The translations under genes and the position numbers were made by a program. Positions 35,901-45,335 of a stretch of DNA of 64,000 nucleotides are shown here, in pieces; position 1 is the stretch's first letter, and each line of letters begins with the position of its first letter. Source of the stretch: an uncultured Ruminococcus sp. (lineage in GTDB: Bacteria > Bacillota > Clostridia > Oscillospirales > Ruminococcaceae). Where the stretch lies: assembly GCA_934435205.1 (NCBI GenBank), contig CAKSAK010000008.1:1-64000 (forward strand), written 5' to 3'. A model generated the notes under the pieces. The model was not told the DNA's origin, did no database searches, and worked only from the letters and a program-made list of their open reading frames with translations.

Positions 35901-37064
35901 ATGAAAATTAAAGCATTGATCGTAATGACCATGACCGCCGCTGCCCTGCTTCTGCCATCATGCGGAAAACAGCCGGATAAGACCTCGGACGCAAATGTAA
36001 ACGAACCCGTCGAATTCGGGGCGAATATAACCGTTTCCGACAGCTACGCTTTCAGGGAAAACGACGGCAGACTTTACCTCTGGGATTTGAAAACCAACAG
36101 CTATGAGATTTTCTGCACACAGCCCGATTGTAAGCATCAGACCGCTGCAGAAAACGCCGATACAAAATGCTCGGCTGTCGCTCCAAAAGAGGGGTACTTT
36201 TATAACTATGCTTTTCTTTATAACGATACGCTATACTCGATATGCACGGGCGAGCTGAACGAGTTTCTTATTTATACCGCCGATACCGACGGCATGAACA
36301 GAAAGCTTGCGTTTACCGCGGAACTGTCGCTTTGCACCATGGTTAATCCTGTGCTTGACGGCGGCAGACTGTTCTTTGTCGGCTCGGAATTTGAAATGAA
36401 CGATACCGACAGTGTTGGATTGCGGGAGAATTATTCGCTCTGTTCGGTTGACCTTTCCGATTTTTCTTTTGAAAAATATATGGATATCGGCACTGCAAAC
36501 GAAACCGTGATCGGTAAGAAGAGTCTTTTGCTGTACAAAAACAAGATATATTTCCAGCACAGCGAATATTCCGAAAACAGCGTTCATTCCGCTGTCGAAT
36601 GCTATGATATCGACGGCTCGGAGAGGATGACGGTACTTGAAATGGAAGATTCCGTCAACGTCTGGCAGTGCAACGGCGGTAAAATGCTTTATGTCGTTTC
36701 CGACGATGACGATTCCCATTCGCAGGTCTGCTCCTATGATCTCGACGGCGGTGGGACAGAGGTTTTGTTTAAACGGGACGGCTATGTCAGCGATGTCTGC
36801 ATGATCGGAAACAGGGTGTTTTATATGTACAGTACTGCGGACGGCAAAAGCGAGATACGCAGTGCAGGAGTGTTCGATACGTCGGACGGAAAAGACCTTA
36901 CGACCGAATTTGACGGCGATGTTTACGTATCGGTTCTGGGACACACGTCAAACGGGCATTTGATACACTATCAGGACTCCGAACGCGACAGCTTCGGACT
37001 GCTCTCCGACGAGGACTTTTGGAGTCTGAAATTTGAAAATGCCGATTTTAAATTTGAGCAGTAA
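35901..37064 (+). CDS. Lipoprotein with C-x-x-P-x-C-K-H motif, propeller-like (locus 1)
   Basis: 387 aa; ATG 35901 has GGAG 9 bases upstream and is preferred over ATG 35886. Lipobox L-P-S-C. The motif C-T-Q-P-D-C-K-H near residue 80, followed by repeated beta strands (Y-L-W-D, L-Y-N-D-T-L-Y-S-I, L-D-G-G-R-L-F-F-V), suggests a beta-propeller of the DUF5050-like type. A paralogue lies at 57297-58454. Codon use here is more GC-rich than in the agr genes. Accessory to the ABC transporter, perhaps in peptide binding or immunity. Confidence 0.75.
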   Translation: MKIKALIVMTMTAAALLLPSCGKQPDKTSDANVNEPVEFGANITVSDSYAFRENDGRLYLWDLKTNSYEIFCTQPDCKHQTAAENADTKCSAVAPKEGYFYNYAFLYNDTLYSICTGELNEFLIYTADTDGMNRKLAFTAELSLCTMVNPVLDGGRLFFVGSEFEMNDTDSVGLRENYSLCSVDLSDFSFEKYMDIGTANETVIGKKSLLLYKNKIYFQHSEYSENSVHSAVECYDIDGSERMTVLEMEDSVNVWQCNGGKMLYVVSDDDDSHSQVCSYDLDGGGTEVLFKRDGYVSDVCMIGNRVFYMYSTADGKSEIRSAGVFDTSDGKDLTTEFDGDVYVSVLGHTSNGHLIHYQDSERDSFGLLSDEDFWSLKFENADFKFEQ

Positions 37065-37078
37065 GAGGGGAATGAGCA

Positions 37079-38647
37079 ATGGGTAAGAAAGAATATTTAG
37101 CCTGCCTGATCTCGCTGGTCATGCTCGGTCTAACAGCGTGCTCCGATAATGCAAACAAGACCGGCTCGGAAGTAAGCTCAGGTACTTCATCAGCCGAAGA
37201 AAAGGATTACGGTTACGGCTTTGACAAGTTCGGATTTTCGCGTTTTGACGTTGAAACGGCAGAATCCCTCACTTATGAAAATAAAACAAAGATCGTATAT
37301 CTTACAAACTACGATACGACCTTTACAACTACTGACGACGACCCGAGAATATACGATGAAATTTACATTGAAAACACTGTGAACGAGTATCTGGATAAAA
37401 ACGGATATGACTTTTACGTTGATTTTGTAATGAACGGCGAGTTTGATTTCAAAACGGGCGAGCTGTACCCAAACATGGACGTTTACGAAAGTATGCTCAA
37501 AAATAACGAGCAGGTCGATATAGTCAACACGGGGCTGGGCATGAGCGCGCTGGGCGGTTACGGAGATACCTTTAATCTGTTTGTAGAAAGGGGTTATCTA
37601 GAACCTTTGAACGATTATTTTCAGACCGACAGCGGAAAAGCGTTTTACGACGGGTTCGACGGCATAGTCTGGAAGCAGACGACCTGTGCCGACGGTATGA
37701 TATACGGAAAAACCACCGACTATACGCTTGCTCAGCCGCTGGTATTGTTGCTTAACGGCGATGTTTGCAACGAATACGGGGTAAATACAGACGATATCCA
37801 AAGCCTAGAAGATCTCGAGCCGTATCTGCAAAGCCTTGCGGACGAGGGGAAACGTGGTCTGCTGCTCGACAGCACCTGCGAACTGTATTATGAGATGGCG
37901 GGATTTTGCAGATACAAGGGCGTGTATATCAACGCCGAAACGGGACTGGCGGAAAATATTTTCGAGAATGAAAAAGCCTTGAAATATCTCAAGACCGTAT
38001 ATGAATATTCGCAAAATGGATATATATCAAACAACGTCGATATTGCGAACGACGCTTATATTTGCAGCCTGTCGCCGGCAATGCCGCTTTATTATGATTC
38101 GTCGAAAATCGTTTCAAGCGGATATTTGCAGCAGGAGGAACTGAACGGAGTCGTGGGGATATCGTCCTCTAGCAAGAACAAGGAAACGGCGTTTGAACTG
38201 CTCGCTCTGCTGAACACGGACGAAGAGCTTGCGAACATAATTTACAACGGCGCAGAGGGACGAAATTATGCGGTCAAGGACGGCGAAAAGTACCCGAACA
38301 AGAACGCTCTGCCGTTTTACGACGTCGCCGCGACAATGACTAATTCCATTATCGCCGAAAGCAATTCGCAGGACAATCAAAGCAAGCGGGAGGATATTGC
38401 GATATGCTGGGAGCATTCCGAGGTATCTCCGTTTTACGGTTTGGAGGTATCCGACGATCTTGCCGAAAAATTGGAGAAAACGGCGGCGGTCTATGACGAT
38501 TTTTACGGTCTGTTCTACGGCGATTACGGCGAATATCAAAGCCTTGACGAAGCCTTGTTCGCAGCAAATGAACAGCTGAAAGCCGCAGGAATAGACGAGG
38601 TTTTAAACGAGCTGAACGAGCAGCATGGAAAATTTGATAAAGAATAA
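37079..38647 (+). CDS. Solute-binding-protein-like lipoprotein (locus 1)
   Basis: 522 aa with lipobox L-T-A-C. It resembles extracellular family 1 solute-binding proteins: K-I-V-Y-L-T-N-Y early, a V-D-I-V-N-T-G segment and L-E-P-L-N-D-Y after it, and an A-F-E-L-L-A-L-L segment near the end. A paralogue at 55688-57322 shares the same landmarks. A binding lipoprotein beside an export-type ABC system is unusual. It may capture the secreted peptide or a related ligand at the cell surface. Confidence 0.78.
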   Translation: MGKKEYLACLISLVMLGLTACSDNANKTGSEVSSGTSSAEEKDYGYGFDKFGFSRFDVETAESLTYENKTKIVYLTNYDTTFTTTDDDPRIYDEIYIENTVNEYLDKNGYDFYVDFVMNGEFDFKTGELYPNMDVYESMLKNNEQVDIVNTGLGMSALGGYGDTFNLFVERGYLEPLNDYFQTDSGKAFYDGFDGIVWKQTTCADGMIYGKTTDYTLAQPLVLLLNGDVCNEYGVNTDDIQSLEDLEPYLQSLADEGKRGLLLDSTCELYYEMAGFCRYKGVYINAETGLAENIFENEKALKYLKTVYEYSQNGYISNNVDIANDAYICSLSPAMPLYYDSSKIVSSGYLQQEELNGVVGISSSSKNKETAFELLALLNTDEELANIIYNGAEGRNYAVKDGEKYPNKNALPFYDVAATMTNSIIAESNSQDNQSKREDIAICWEHSEVSPFYGLEVSDDLAEKLEKTAAVYDDFYGLFYGDYGEYQSLDEALFAANEQLKAAGIDEVLNELNEQHGKFDKE

Positions 38648-38663
38648 AACCGGAGAAAACAAC

Positions 38664-39521
38664 ATGACTCTCACCCTAACAAACCTCACCAAACAATACG
38701 GCAATTTCACCGCACTTGAAAACTTCACCTACGACTTCACGGCGGGAGTATACGGTCTGCTTGGACCGAACGGTGCAGGCAAATCCACCCTTATGAATAT
38801 CATCACCGATAATCTTAAACCCACATCAGGCTCCGTGAGATTTGACGGCGTTGAAACAAGCACAATGGACGCCGACTTCCGCAAGATACTCGGCTTTATG
38901 CCCCAACAGCAGGGGATATACCCAAACTTCACATTGGAGCGTTTCCTCTACTATATGGCAGCCCTCAAAGGCATGAAAAAATCTGACGCAAAGCCGCAGA
39001 TAGAAAAGCTAATCAACCTTGTCAACTTACAGGACAGCCGCGGCAAACGGCTCGGCGGTTTTTCGGGCGGAATGAAACAGCGTGCCCTCATCGCACAGGC
39101 TATGCTCGGCGAACCGAAAGTCATTATCCTCGACGAGCCTACCGCAGGTCTTGACCCGAAGGAGCGTATCCGTATAAGAAATCTGGTGGCACAAATAGCT
39201 TTCGACAAGATAGTCATAATCGCAACCCACGTTGTTTCGGATATCGAGTTTATCGCAAAAGAAGTCCTGCTGATGAAAAGGGGCGAGATAATCGACAGCG
39301 GTGCGCCTCATATCCTCTGCGAAAAGATCGACGGCAAAGTGTTCGAGATAACCGCCGACGAGAGTATGCTGGACGAAATTTCCGCAAAATACAAGGTGGG
39401 AAATATCTCAAAGGACGAGAAAAATATCTACGTCCGTGTTATCAGCGAACAGCCGCCAACTTACGAATGCAAAACCTGCAAGCCCGACCTTGAGGACCTC
39501 TACCTCTACTATTTCGATTGA
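38664..39521 (+). CDS. ABC transporter ATP-binding protein (locus 1)
   Basis: 285 aa. ATG 38664 follows GGAG and matches the start of the paralogue at 58451; the earlier in-frame ATG 38625 lies inside the preceding gene. Walker A is G-P-N-G-A-G-K-S-T, signature L-G-G-F-S-G-G-M-K-Q-R, Walker B V-I-I-L-D-E-P-T-A-G-L-D-P. It belongs to the exporter/bacitracin-resistance-type ATPases that pair with ABC-2 permeases, consistent with the permease encoded 12 bases on. Likely role: export of, or self-protection against, the locus peptide. Confidence 0.92.
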   Translation: MTLTLTNLTKQYGNFTALENFTYDFTAGVYGLLGPNGAGKSTLMNIITDNLKPTSGSVRFDGVETSTMDADFRKILGFMPQQQGIYPNFTLERFLYYMAALKGMKKSDAKPQIEKLINLVNLQDSRGKRLGGFSGGMKQRALIAQAMLGEPKVIILDEPTAGLDPKERIRIRNLVAQIAFDKIVIIATHVVSDIEFIAKEVLLMKRGEIIDSGAPHILCEKIDGKVFEITADESMLDEISAKYKVGNISKDEKNIYVRVISEQPPTYECKTCKPDLEDLYLYYFD

Positions 39522-39533
39522 GGGGGCGAGCTA

Positions 39534-41744
39534 ATGATCTTCGTAAACGAACTGATAAAAGCGTTCTGCAAACGCACAACTATTGCAATTTTCGCCGTTC
39601 TGCTGCTCCTCAACGGCGTTTTGCTGTATATAAACGAAACAAAACAGACGCTGGAATACACCCCTGAGCAGTACAAAGCCGCTTATCAGACCCTCGAAGG
39701 GCTTGACACTCACGTTGCTTTTGAGCGAATTTCACAGAAAAAGTCGGAGCTTGAATTGATACAAAGGCTGTCATTCGGTGAGGATATTTCGCAGGAAAAC
39801 TGCAATGCTGAGGAGCTTTTGAAGAGCTACAAGACGAAGAGCTACCTAGAATTTACCGACGATATTTACTCCGAGATAGAGCTGACCGACCGCATTTACG
39901 AGGAGGTCGCCGCCTGCGAAAATTACGACAGCTACCTTGAAAATATCGACAGCACCGCGCGAAAAATGACGGGCATTTCGCTTTTCGCCGACCCCGATAG
40001 TTTCAGCTACAAAAATATCGCACAAACGCCTGCGGACTTCGCCTACCTCAAAGGCTCAAAGCTCACCGCCGCACCCTCAAAGGGTATTTCAATGGCAACA
40101 GGTTTCCTCGCCACCGACCTTATCGCAATGCTGATGATAATGACCGTGGTGATGACCATAGTCACCCGTGAAAAAGAGCTTGACCAGATAACACTTTCAA
40201 GAACAACATACAAAGGCAGAATGCCCCTTGGTATCACAAAGATTTTCACCTGTTTTGCGGCGGCGATTGTGGCGGAAATGTTGCTTTACGGAGTAAATTT
40301 TGCAGTTTCATATATTACATATGGTTTCGGCGACCTGTCAAGGCAGATACAGTCGGTATACGAGTTTAACGGCAGTAACTTGAAAATATCCGTACTGCAA
40401 TACTTTGCACTTTTCCTTGCGGCAAAACTTGCGGTTTACTGCGTATTTGCGGCGATGATCTACCTTGTTACTGTGGTATCAAACACCGCTGTAAAGGTCT
40501 ACGGCATACTGATAATTACCATAGCGGCGGAAGCCGTGCTCTACTACACCATACCGAGCACAAGCTATCTTTGTCCGCTAAAATACATTAATATTCTTGC
40601 ATACGCCAACACAAAAGACCTCTTCGCGAGCTATCTGAACCTCAATATTTTTGGAAAACCTGTGAACTATATGGCTGTGTTTGTCGGCTCGGCGATAGTA
40701 TTGCTGCTCATATTGTCCATACTCTCCGTGCTGATTTTTTCAAAGCAAAGGGTTATTAAAAGCCGTACAAGAAAATTCAGCCTTGCAAAGTTCAGTATTT
40801 TCAAAGGCAGGACAACAAATCTCTTTTTGCAAGAGTGCTACAAGGTCTTTATCGGCGGCAAGGCTCTGCTGATTTTGATAGCATTTGCTGTCATCACCGC
40901 AGTTTCATATTCTCCTATCAGCGAGAGCTTTTCATCAGCGGACGAGGTTTATTACAAGCAGTATATGTTGAAATTTGAGGGCGAGTACACCGCCGAAAAG
41001 CAGAAAATGATAGACGCTGAGGCGCAGAAATTTGCCGACGCGCAGATGAAAATGTCGGAGGAAATGGCAAATTCAGATGGTGACGGTGTTTTCATAATGA
41101 TGAAGTATCAGGATATACTTGCTCCGCAGTACGCCTTTGACGAGGTGAAACAGCACGCCGAATATTTGCAGACAACAGAGGATGGGCAGTTCGTTTATGA
41201 CAGCGGCTACAAGCTGCTGACAGGCGGCGAAACCGCAGGAAACAAGGACTTAACGCTGGGTCTGACGGCAATGACAATGGTGATACTTTGCCTTACCTAT
41301 GTCTATGCCGCCGAGTATCAGACAGGTGCGAACGTTCTGCTGAAAACCTCCGCAAGAGGCAGAGAGGACACATTTCTCTGCAAGTTCGGCATAGGCGTTG
41401 TCATTGTGACGATGATTTTCGCACTGACCTATGCGCCGTACTTTTACAACGTGCTGAACGCATACGGCACAAGGGGGATAAACGCACCTGCCTGCTCAAT
41501 AGAGTCGCTTTCAAATTTTGATGTTTCCATAAAAGGTTATCTCATTCTCATAATCGCCGGAAGATACCTTGCGCTGCTTTGTGCAATGCTCATCATCTAT
41601 TTTCTGTCAGCGAAGCTCAAAAGCGTTATATCGACATTCCTTGCGGCGACGGCGGTGCTTATTTTGCCGATATTGCTTGCGCTGCTGGGGATAGGGTTCT
41701 TTGATTATGTGCTGTTGAATCCGATTCTAATCGGGAATATATAA
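39534..41744 (+). CDS. ABC-2-type permease (locus 1), intact
   Basis: 736 aa, GGGGGCGAG site before ATG. It starts with one membrane helix (residues ~18-32), then a large extracytoplasmic domain (~35-195), then a block of membrane helices. After a second large loop rich in Glu, Gln and Lys (~480-560), another set of helices follows. It therefore looks like two ABC-2 half-permeases in one chain. The copy at 59320-61530 is highly similar but interrupted. With the ATPase it forms a complete transporter. Confidence 0.88.
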   Translation: MIFVNELIKAFCKRTTIAIFAVLLLLNGVLLYINETKQTLEYTPEQYKAAYQTLEGLDTHVAFERISQKKSELELIQRLSFGEDISQENCNAEELLKSYKTKSYLEFTDDIYSEIELTDRIYEEVAACENYDSYLENIDSTARKMTGISLFADPDSFSYKNIAQTPADFAYLKGSKLTAAPSKGISMATGFLATDLIAMLMIMTVVMTIVTREKELDQITLSRTTYKGRMPLGITKIFTCFAAAIVAEMLLYGVNFAVSYITYGFGDLSRQIQSVYEFNGSNLKISVLQYFALFLAAKLAVYCVFAAMIYLVTVVSNTAVKVYGILIITIAAEAVLYYTIPSTSYLCPLKYINILAYANTKDLFASYLNLNIFGKPVNYMAVFVGSAIVLLLILSILSVLIFSKQRVIKSRTRKFSLAKFSIFKGRTTNLFLQECYKVFIGGKALLILIAFAVITAVSYSPISESFSSADEVYYKQYMLKFEGEYTAEKQKMIDAEAQKFADAQMKMSEEMANSDGDGVFIMMKYQDILAPQYAFDEVKQHAEYLQTTEDGQFVYDSGYKLLTGGETAGNKDLTLGLTAMTMVILCLTYVYAAEYQTGANVLLKTSARGREDTFLCKFGIGVVIVTMIFALTYAPYFYNVLNAYGTRGINAPACSIESLSNFDVSIKGYLILIIAGRYLALLCAMLIIYFLSAKLKSVISTFLAATAVLILPILLALLGIGFFDYVLLNPILIGNI

Positions 41745-41799
41745 AGCGTGCCAAATAATTTTTGCAATTAATAATATTAAGAGACAATTTATATGATTT

Positions 41800-41844
41800 A
41801 GGAGCATAACAAATAGAGCTTTTAAAGCTGTTAGTTATGCTCCT
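41800..41844. terminator. Cruciform-type terminator
   Basis: Perfect 11-bp stem AGGAGCATAAC (41800-41810) and its complement (41834-41844), with a nested AGCTTT/AAAGCT stem inside the loop and a short T tail. It ends the locus 1 ABC operon. Confidence 0.75.
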
Positions 41845-41859
41845 TTGTATTTTATAAGT

Positions 41860-41901
41860 AAAACTCCGTTTATTGCTTTAAAAGCAGAAACGGAGTTTTT
41901 T
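41860..41901 (+). terminator. Second terminator after locus 1
   Basis: 12-bp stem AAAACTCCGTTT / AAACGGAGTTTT with an inner TGCTTT/AAAGCA stem and a T6 tail. Two stacked terminators isolate cargo block B from the integration module. Confidence 0.8.
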
Positions 41902-41997
41902 ATGCCCATTTTTAAAAACTGGCAATGCTATATTGCCAAATATCCGTAAGCCTTCGTTTTGATTCAAAACAAAAAAATCAAAACGGAGGAATAAAGA

Positions 41998-42432
41998 ATG
42001 AGTAAAAATACGGTTCGTGTTTATGACACGATAACCAAGAAATACGTTGAAGTCGAGGTGAATGAAACGGTTCGTACATATTACGACAGAACGCAGTGGA
42101 ATATTGAAGATAATGACAAGTCGTTCTATAAGCACGAGATCCAGTTCTCTGCGTTGAAAGGAAACATTAACGGAGAACTTGAAAATTTCAAGGAGTTTCG
42201 TACTGATGATGATTCGGTTGAAAAGTGTATTATCAGACAAGCGGAATATTCGGAGCTGTATAAATGTCTTGCTAGCCTACCTGATGATGAGCACTCAATA
42301 ATTATCATGATATATTTTTGTGGCAAAACCGAGCAGGAAGTTGCTGATATATTACATACATCACAGCAAAATGTGCACAAAAAGAAACATAGGATTTTGT
42401 GCAGACTAAACAAATTTTTAAAATCTCAATAA
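41998..42432 (+). CDS. Sigma-70 region 4-like ICE regulator
   Basis: 144 aa, ATG after GGAGG (41984-41988 region). The C-terminal ~65 residues form an HTH like sigma region 4.2: L-P-D-D-E-H-S-I-I-I-M-I-Y, then K-T-E-Q-E-V-A-D-I-L-H-T-S-Q-Q-N-V-H-K-K-K-H-R-I-L. The N-terminal half lacks sigma region 2. Such short sigma-like proteins are common upstream of the recombinase module in Clostridial ICEs, where they are thought to control excision or transfer genes. Confidence 0.8.
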   Translation: MSKNTVRVYDTITKKYVEVEVNETVRTYYDRTQWNIEDNDKSFYKHEIQFSALKGNINGELENFKEFRTDDDSVEKCIIRQAEYSELYKCLASLPDDEHSIIIMIYFCGKTEQEVADILHTSQQNVHKKKHRILCRLNKFLKSQ

Positions 42433-42454
42433 AAAACGGTTGTTAAACTCCTTG

Positions 42455-42890
42455 TTTCTTCCCCTATACAAGTGTAAGGGGAAAGAAAAGCTCCTTAAGC
42501 ATCTTGAAAATTGAATATCAACTCTGCAAGCACGTTAATCACACGGCTGGTATGAAATCTCGGCAGCCGCATGAACCATACGCCAAGACCTCAAACGAGC
42601 GAGCGATAACTATGACGTTCAGACCTTTGAATAGCTTTCAAAGTCGGCGATGAAACGTGTGAGGATAATGATACTTCCAAGTGAGGGCTGATAGAGCGGG
42701 TGAGACGCCCATGAGATCGATACGCTGTCGATCGCCTGCAGAGTTCCGCCGCAGCGGATATCGAGGATAAATACTGCGGGAAACGTCCGAAACAAAATGG
42801 ATCGGACGAAGGCAAAACGAATTAAAGTTATACCGCACTGTTGTTTTGCAGTGCGGATATAACTCAAGTGCAGAAGCGTTTTTTCTGCAT
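42455..42890 (+). ncRNA. Structured non-coding RNA candidate
   Basis: No good ORF across ~480 bases, but many stems: TTTCTTCCCCT with AGGGGAAAGAAA (42455-42488), GGCTG/CAGCC near 42546-42567, GATCGA/TCGATC around 42715-42733, CGTCCGA/TCGGACG (42785-42809). They are followed by CCGCACTG/CAGTGCGG (42832-42857) and AACTCAAGTGCAGAA with its near-complement (42863-42897). Composition is more GC-rich than the flanks. Sequences like this follow sigma-like genes in related ICEs. No Rfam class was assigned. Confidence 0.5.
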
Positions 42891-42921
42891 TTGAGTTGTA
42901 TATAGATTGGAGGAAGATGAG

Positions 42922-43101
42922 TTGCTTAATAAAAAAGACATTGCCGATTGGGATAAAATCCGCAAGAGGTTTCTTAAAATAAAGAACAGAAATTATGTTT
43001 ATGTCAACGGGCAAGAATGCCGAAAATGCGTATGGTCAAATACGGAATCGGGAAAAATATTTTGTACAAAAATGTGCAGGAAGAAAGGCGATAAGATATG
43101 A
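42922..43101 (+). CDS. 59-aa zinc-knuckle-like small protein
   Basis: TTG 42922 lies 8 bases after GGAGG (42909-42913). It is basic with four cysteines in its C-terminal half (E-C-R-K-C-V-W-S and F-C-T-K-M-C), suggesting a small zinc site. It overlaps the next micro-gene by 4 bases. Function unknown; it begins the small-gene cluster before the recombinases. Confidence 0.6.
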   Translation: MLNKKDIADWDKIRKRFLKIKNRNYVYVNGQECRKCVWSNTESGKIFCTKMCRKKGDKI

Positions 43102-43256
43102 CTAAGTTCGGACAGGCAGAGTATAACGACTTTATGGCAAGGATATTCGCAGATAAGCTTGATAAACTTCTTAAAGAAAGCGAAAAACAGAATTACATCA
43201 ACAGAAATACAGAAGATATATATAAAGAATTTGCGTCATCAAAAGACGCAGCGTAG
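43098..43256 (+). CDS. 52-aa helical micro-protein
   Basis: ATG 43098 in ATGA overlap with the upstream gene. One long charged helix (Y-N-D-F-M-A-R-I-F-A-D-K-L-D-K-L-L-K-E-S), no membrane segment. Two more ICE genes follow with tight spacing, so it is probably translated. Unknown function. Confidence 0.6.
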   Translation: MTKFGQAEYNDFMARIFADKLDKLLKESEKQNYINRNTEDIYKEFASSKDAA

Positions 43257-43267
43257 GAGGTATCGAG

Positions 43268-43387
43268 ATGTTAGGATTTGTTATTGGAATATTTATCGGC
43301 GAAATTATTGGAGTATTCACAATGTGTCTGTGCAGAGCAACCTCAGAAGCAGACAAATGTATGGATTCCACAGATTCTGAGGAATAA
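43268..43387 (+). CDS. 39-aa DUF3789 membrane micro-protein
   Basis: TAGGAGG precedes ATG 43268 by 7 bases. The sequence M-L-G-F-V-I-G-I-F-I-G-E-I-I-G-V-F-T-M-C fits the DUF3789 family (one helix, then a Cys/Ala segment and acidic tail). A related 46-aa protein is at 780-920. These proteins recur on Clostridial ICEs; no role is known. Confidence 0.75.
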   Translation: MLGFVIGIFIGEIIGVFTMCLCRATSEADKCMDSTDSEE

Positions 43388-43459
43388 ATTTGTTGGGTAT
43401 GGTGATACCATTCAGTAAAAATTTGTGGTATCCTTGTTAGTAAAACAGAGGTGAATAAT

Positions 43460-45004
43460 ATGCCTACAGTAACGGTGATACAGCCGATCATAGCAGCAGA
43501 ACAAAACACAAAGATCCGTTGTGCCGCATATTGCCGAGTATCAAGCGATTCAGAAGATCAGCTCAATTCCTTTATGGCTCAGACAAGATACTACAGCCAA
43601 GTTTTTAAGGATTCGGAAACCGAAGAATTGATTGACATATATGCCGACGAAGGTATCACAGGAACCCGAGAGGACAAGCGTGACGAGTTTCAGCGTATGC
43701 TAAAGGATTGCCGGCGTGGTAAGATAGACAGGATTTATACGAAATCAATAAGCCGATTTGCAAGAAACACCAAAGACTGCCTAAAAAGCGTCCGAGAACT
43801 TAAAGCTCTTGGGATTACAATATTTTTTGAGAAAGAAAATATCGATACTGCCAATATGACCGACGAAATGATGATCACCATCATGGGCGGTCTGGCGCAG
43901 GAGGAGTCCACTTCGATTTCACAGAATATGCGGTGGAGCATAAAAAAGCGAATGGAAAACGGTACATTTGAGCTGTCATGCCCTCCATACGGATATATCA
44001 AAGAAAATGGAAAGCTTGTGGTCGATCCTGCTCAGGCACAAACTGTTCAGAATATATTTTCATGGTATTTAAGTGGTTATGGAATAATATCAATAGTAAA
44101 CAGACTAAATCACTTTAATACTCCTTGCTGTAAAAGGAGCAACAAATGGCATATGTTTGGGGTAACATACATACTTACAAATGAAAAATATACCGGAAAT
44201 ACAATGTTTCAAAAAACATATTCAGGCACTACCCTGCCCATTCAGCGGTATAAGAATAATGGTGAGCGTAACAAATACTATGCAGTCAATACTCATCCTG
44301 CGATAGTATCACAAGATGATTTTGACAAAGTACAAGCTCTTATGTCAGAAAAAGGCGAGATATTCTACAAAACTGAAAAACAGAAATGTGTTCTGAGAAA
44401 AATAATGAAGTGTGGGCAATGCGGCAGTACTTATATACGAAAGAAAAGCCGTGATAAGTATTACTGGTCATGCCGAAAACATGATTTGAAAGCCAGTGAA
44501 TGTTTTTCCAAACGCATACCCGAAAGCGATATTTATTATGCGTTTATCAGAATATGCAATAAGCTGATAAGTAATTATACTCAAATTCTCATACCTCTTC
44601 AAACAGCATTACAATACTTAAAGCTGAAAAAATTCAGCGGTCAAACTCAGGTTATGGATATACACAAAGAAGTAGCCAAGCTCAAAGAACAAACTCACGT
44701 CCTTGCAAGACTTAAAACAAAAGGCTTTCTTGACGAGGCTAAATACATTGAGCAGACTACTGAGCTTACGGCAAAGATCAACAAACTGCAAGCAGAACTG
44801 AAAAAGCTTACACGCTCAGACGATGAGGACGAAACACTTGATCAGATAGATATGCTGATCGACTTCTTTGAGAAAAGAGAAAATCCTATGACAGAGTTTG
44901 AAGAAACGGCATTTGAGAGTATAGTTGAGAAGATTGTGGTTATAGATCAACATGAGTTGGAGTTTCATTTGATCGGCGGATTAAAATTCAAAGAAAATGT
45001 ATAA
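43460..45004 (+). CDS. Large serine recombinase 1
   Basis: 514 aa. ATG 43460 has GAGGTG 7 bases upstream; GTG 43451 overlaps that site. Resolvase catalytic domain with the nucleophile Ser in Y-C-R-V-S-S-D and R-F-A-R-N-T, then the recombinase domain (P-P-Y-G-Y ... L-T-N-E-K-Y-T-G) and a zinc ribbon (C-G-Q-C-G ... C-R-K-H). A coiled-coil follows (L-K-E-Q-T-H-V-L-A-R-L-K), as in ICE integrases of the TndX/TnpX type. It likely catalyses excision and integration of this element. Confidence 0.92.
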   Translation: MPTVTVIQPIIAAEQNTKIRCAAYCRVSSDSEDQLNSFMAQTRYYSQVFKDSETEELIDIYADEGITGTREDKRDEFQRMLKDCRRGKIDRIYTKSISRFARNTKDCLKSVRELKALGITIFFEKENIDTANMTDEMMITIMGGLAQEESTSISQNMRWSIKKRMENGTFELSCPPYGYIKENGKLVVDPAQAQTVQNIFSWYLSGYGIISIVNRLNHFNTPCCKRSNKWHMFGVTYILTNEKYTGNTMFQKTYSGTTLPIQRYKNNGERNKYYAVNTHPAIVSQDDFDKVQALMSEKGEIFYKTEKQKCVLRKIMKCGQCGSTYIRKKSRDKYYWSCRKHDLKASECFSKRIPESDIYYAFIRICNKLISNYTQILIPLQTALQYLKLKKFSGQTQVMDIHKEVAKLKEQTHVLARLKTKGFLDEAKYIEQTTELTAKINKLQAELKKLTRSDDEDETLDQIDMLIDFFEKRENPMTEFEETAFESIVEKIVVIDQHELEFHLIGGLKFKENV

Positions 45005-45059
45005 AGCACATTGACAATTTAGCATAATTATGATAAAATATATTCAGGAGGCGATGATT

Positions 45060-45335
45060 ATGGATATGAATATGATAAGACCCGTTTCGGATCTAAGAAA
45101 CAATTTTGCGGATATTTCAAAAACCGTGCATGAAACTGAACAACCCGTCTTCCTCACTAAAAACGGATATGGCGATATGGTCGTTATGAGTATGGAGGCT
45201 TTTGAGAAAATGCAGTTTGAAAGCGACGTGTATTTCAAGCTTGCAGAAGCTGAAAGAGAAGCTGAGGAAACAGGCGAACGTTTTTCTTCAAAGGATGTTC
45301 TCAGCGCAATGAAAGCGGCGGCGAGAGGAGAATAA
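45060..45335 (+). CDS. Phd/YefM-type antitoxin
   Basis: 91 aa. ATG 45060 is 9 bases after GGAGGC. The N-terminal fold carries I-R-P-V-S-D-L-R-N-N-F-A-D-I and V-F-L-T-K-N-G-Y-G-D-M-V-V-M-S, the pattern of Phd/YefM DNA-binding antitoxins, followed by a helical toxin-binding tail. It overlaps the toxin gene by one base (TAATG). Confidence 0.9.
   Translation: MDMNMIRPVSDLRNNFADISKTVHETEQPVFLTKNGYGDMVVMSMEAFEKMQFESDVYFKLAEAEREAEETGERFSSKDVLSAMKAAARGE

Noticed and set aside
36231..36944. 237-codon open frame on the minus strand
   Set aside because: Lies fully inside the well-supported lipoprotein gene on the plus strand, with no ribosome site; a shadow frame caused by GC-rich codon use.
42455..42890. 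Group II intron or known riboswitch
   Set aside because: No domain V-like hairpin, no reverse transcriptase gene and no recognisable riboswitch core.
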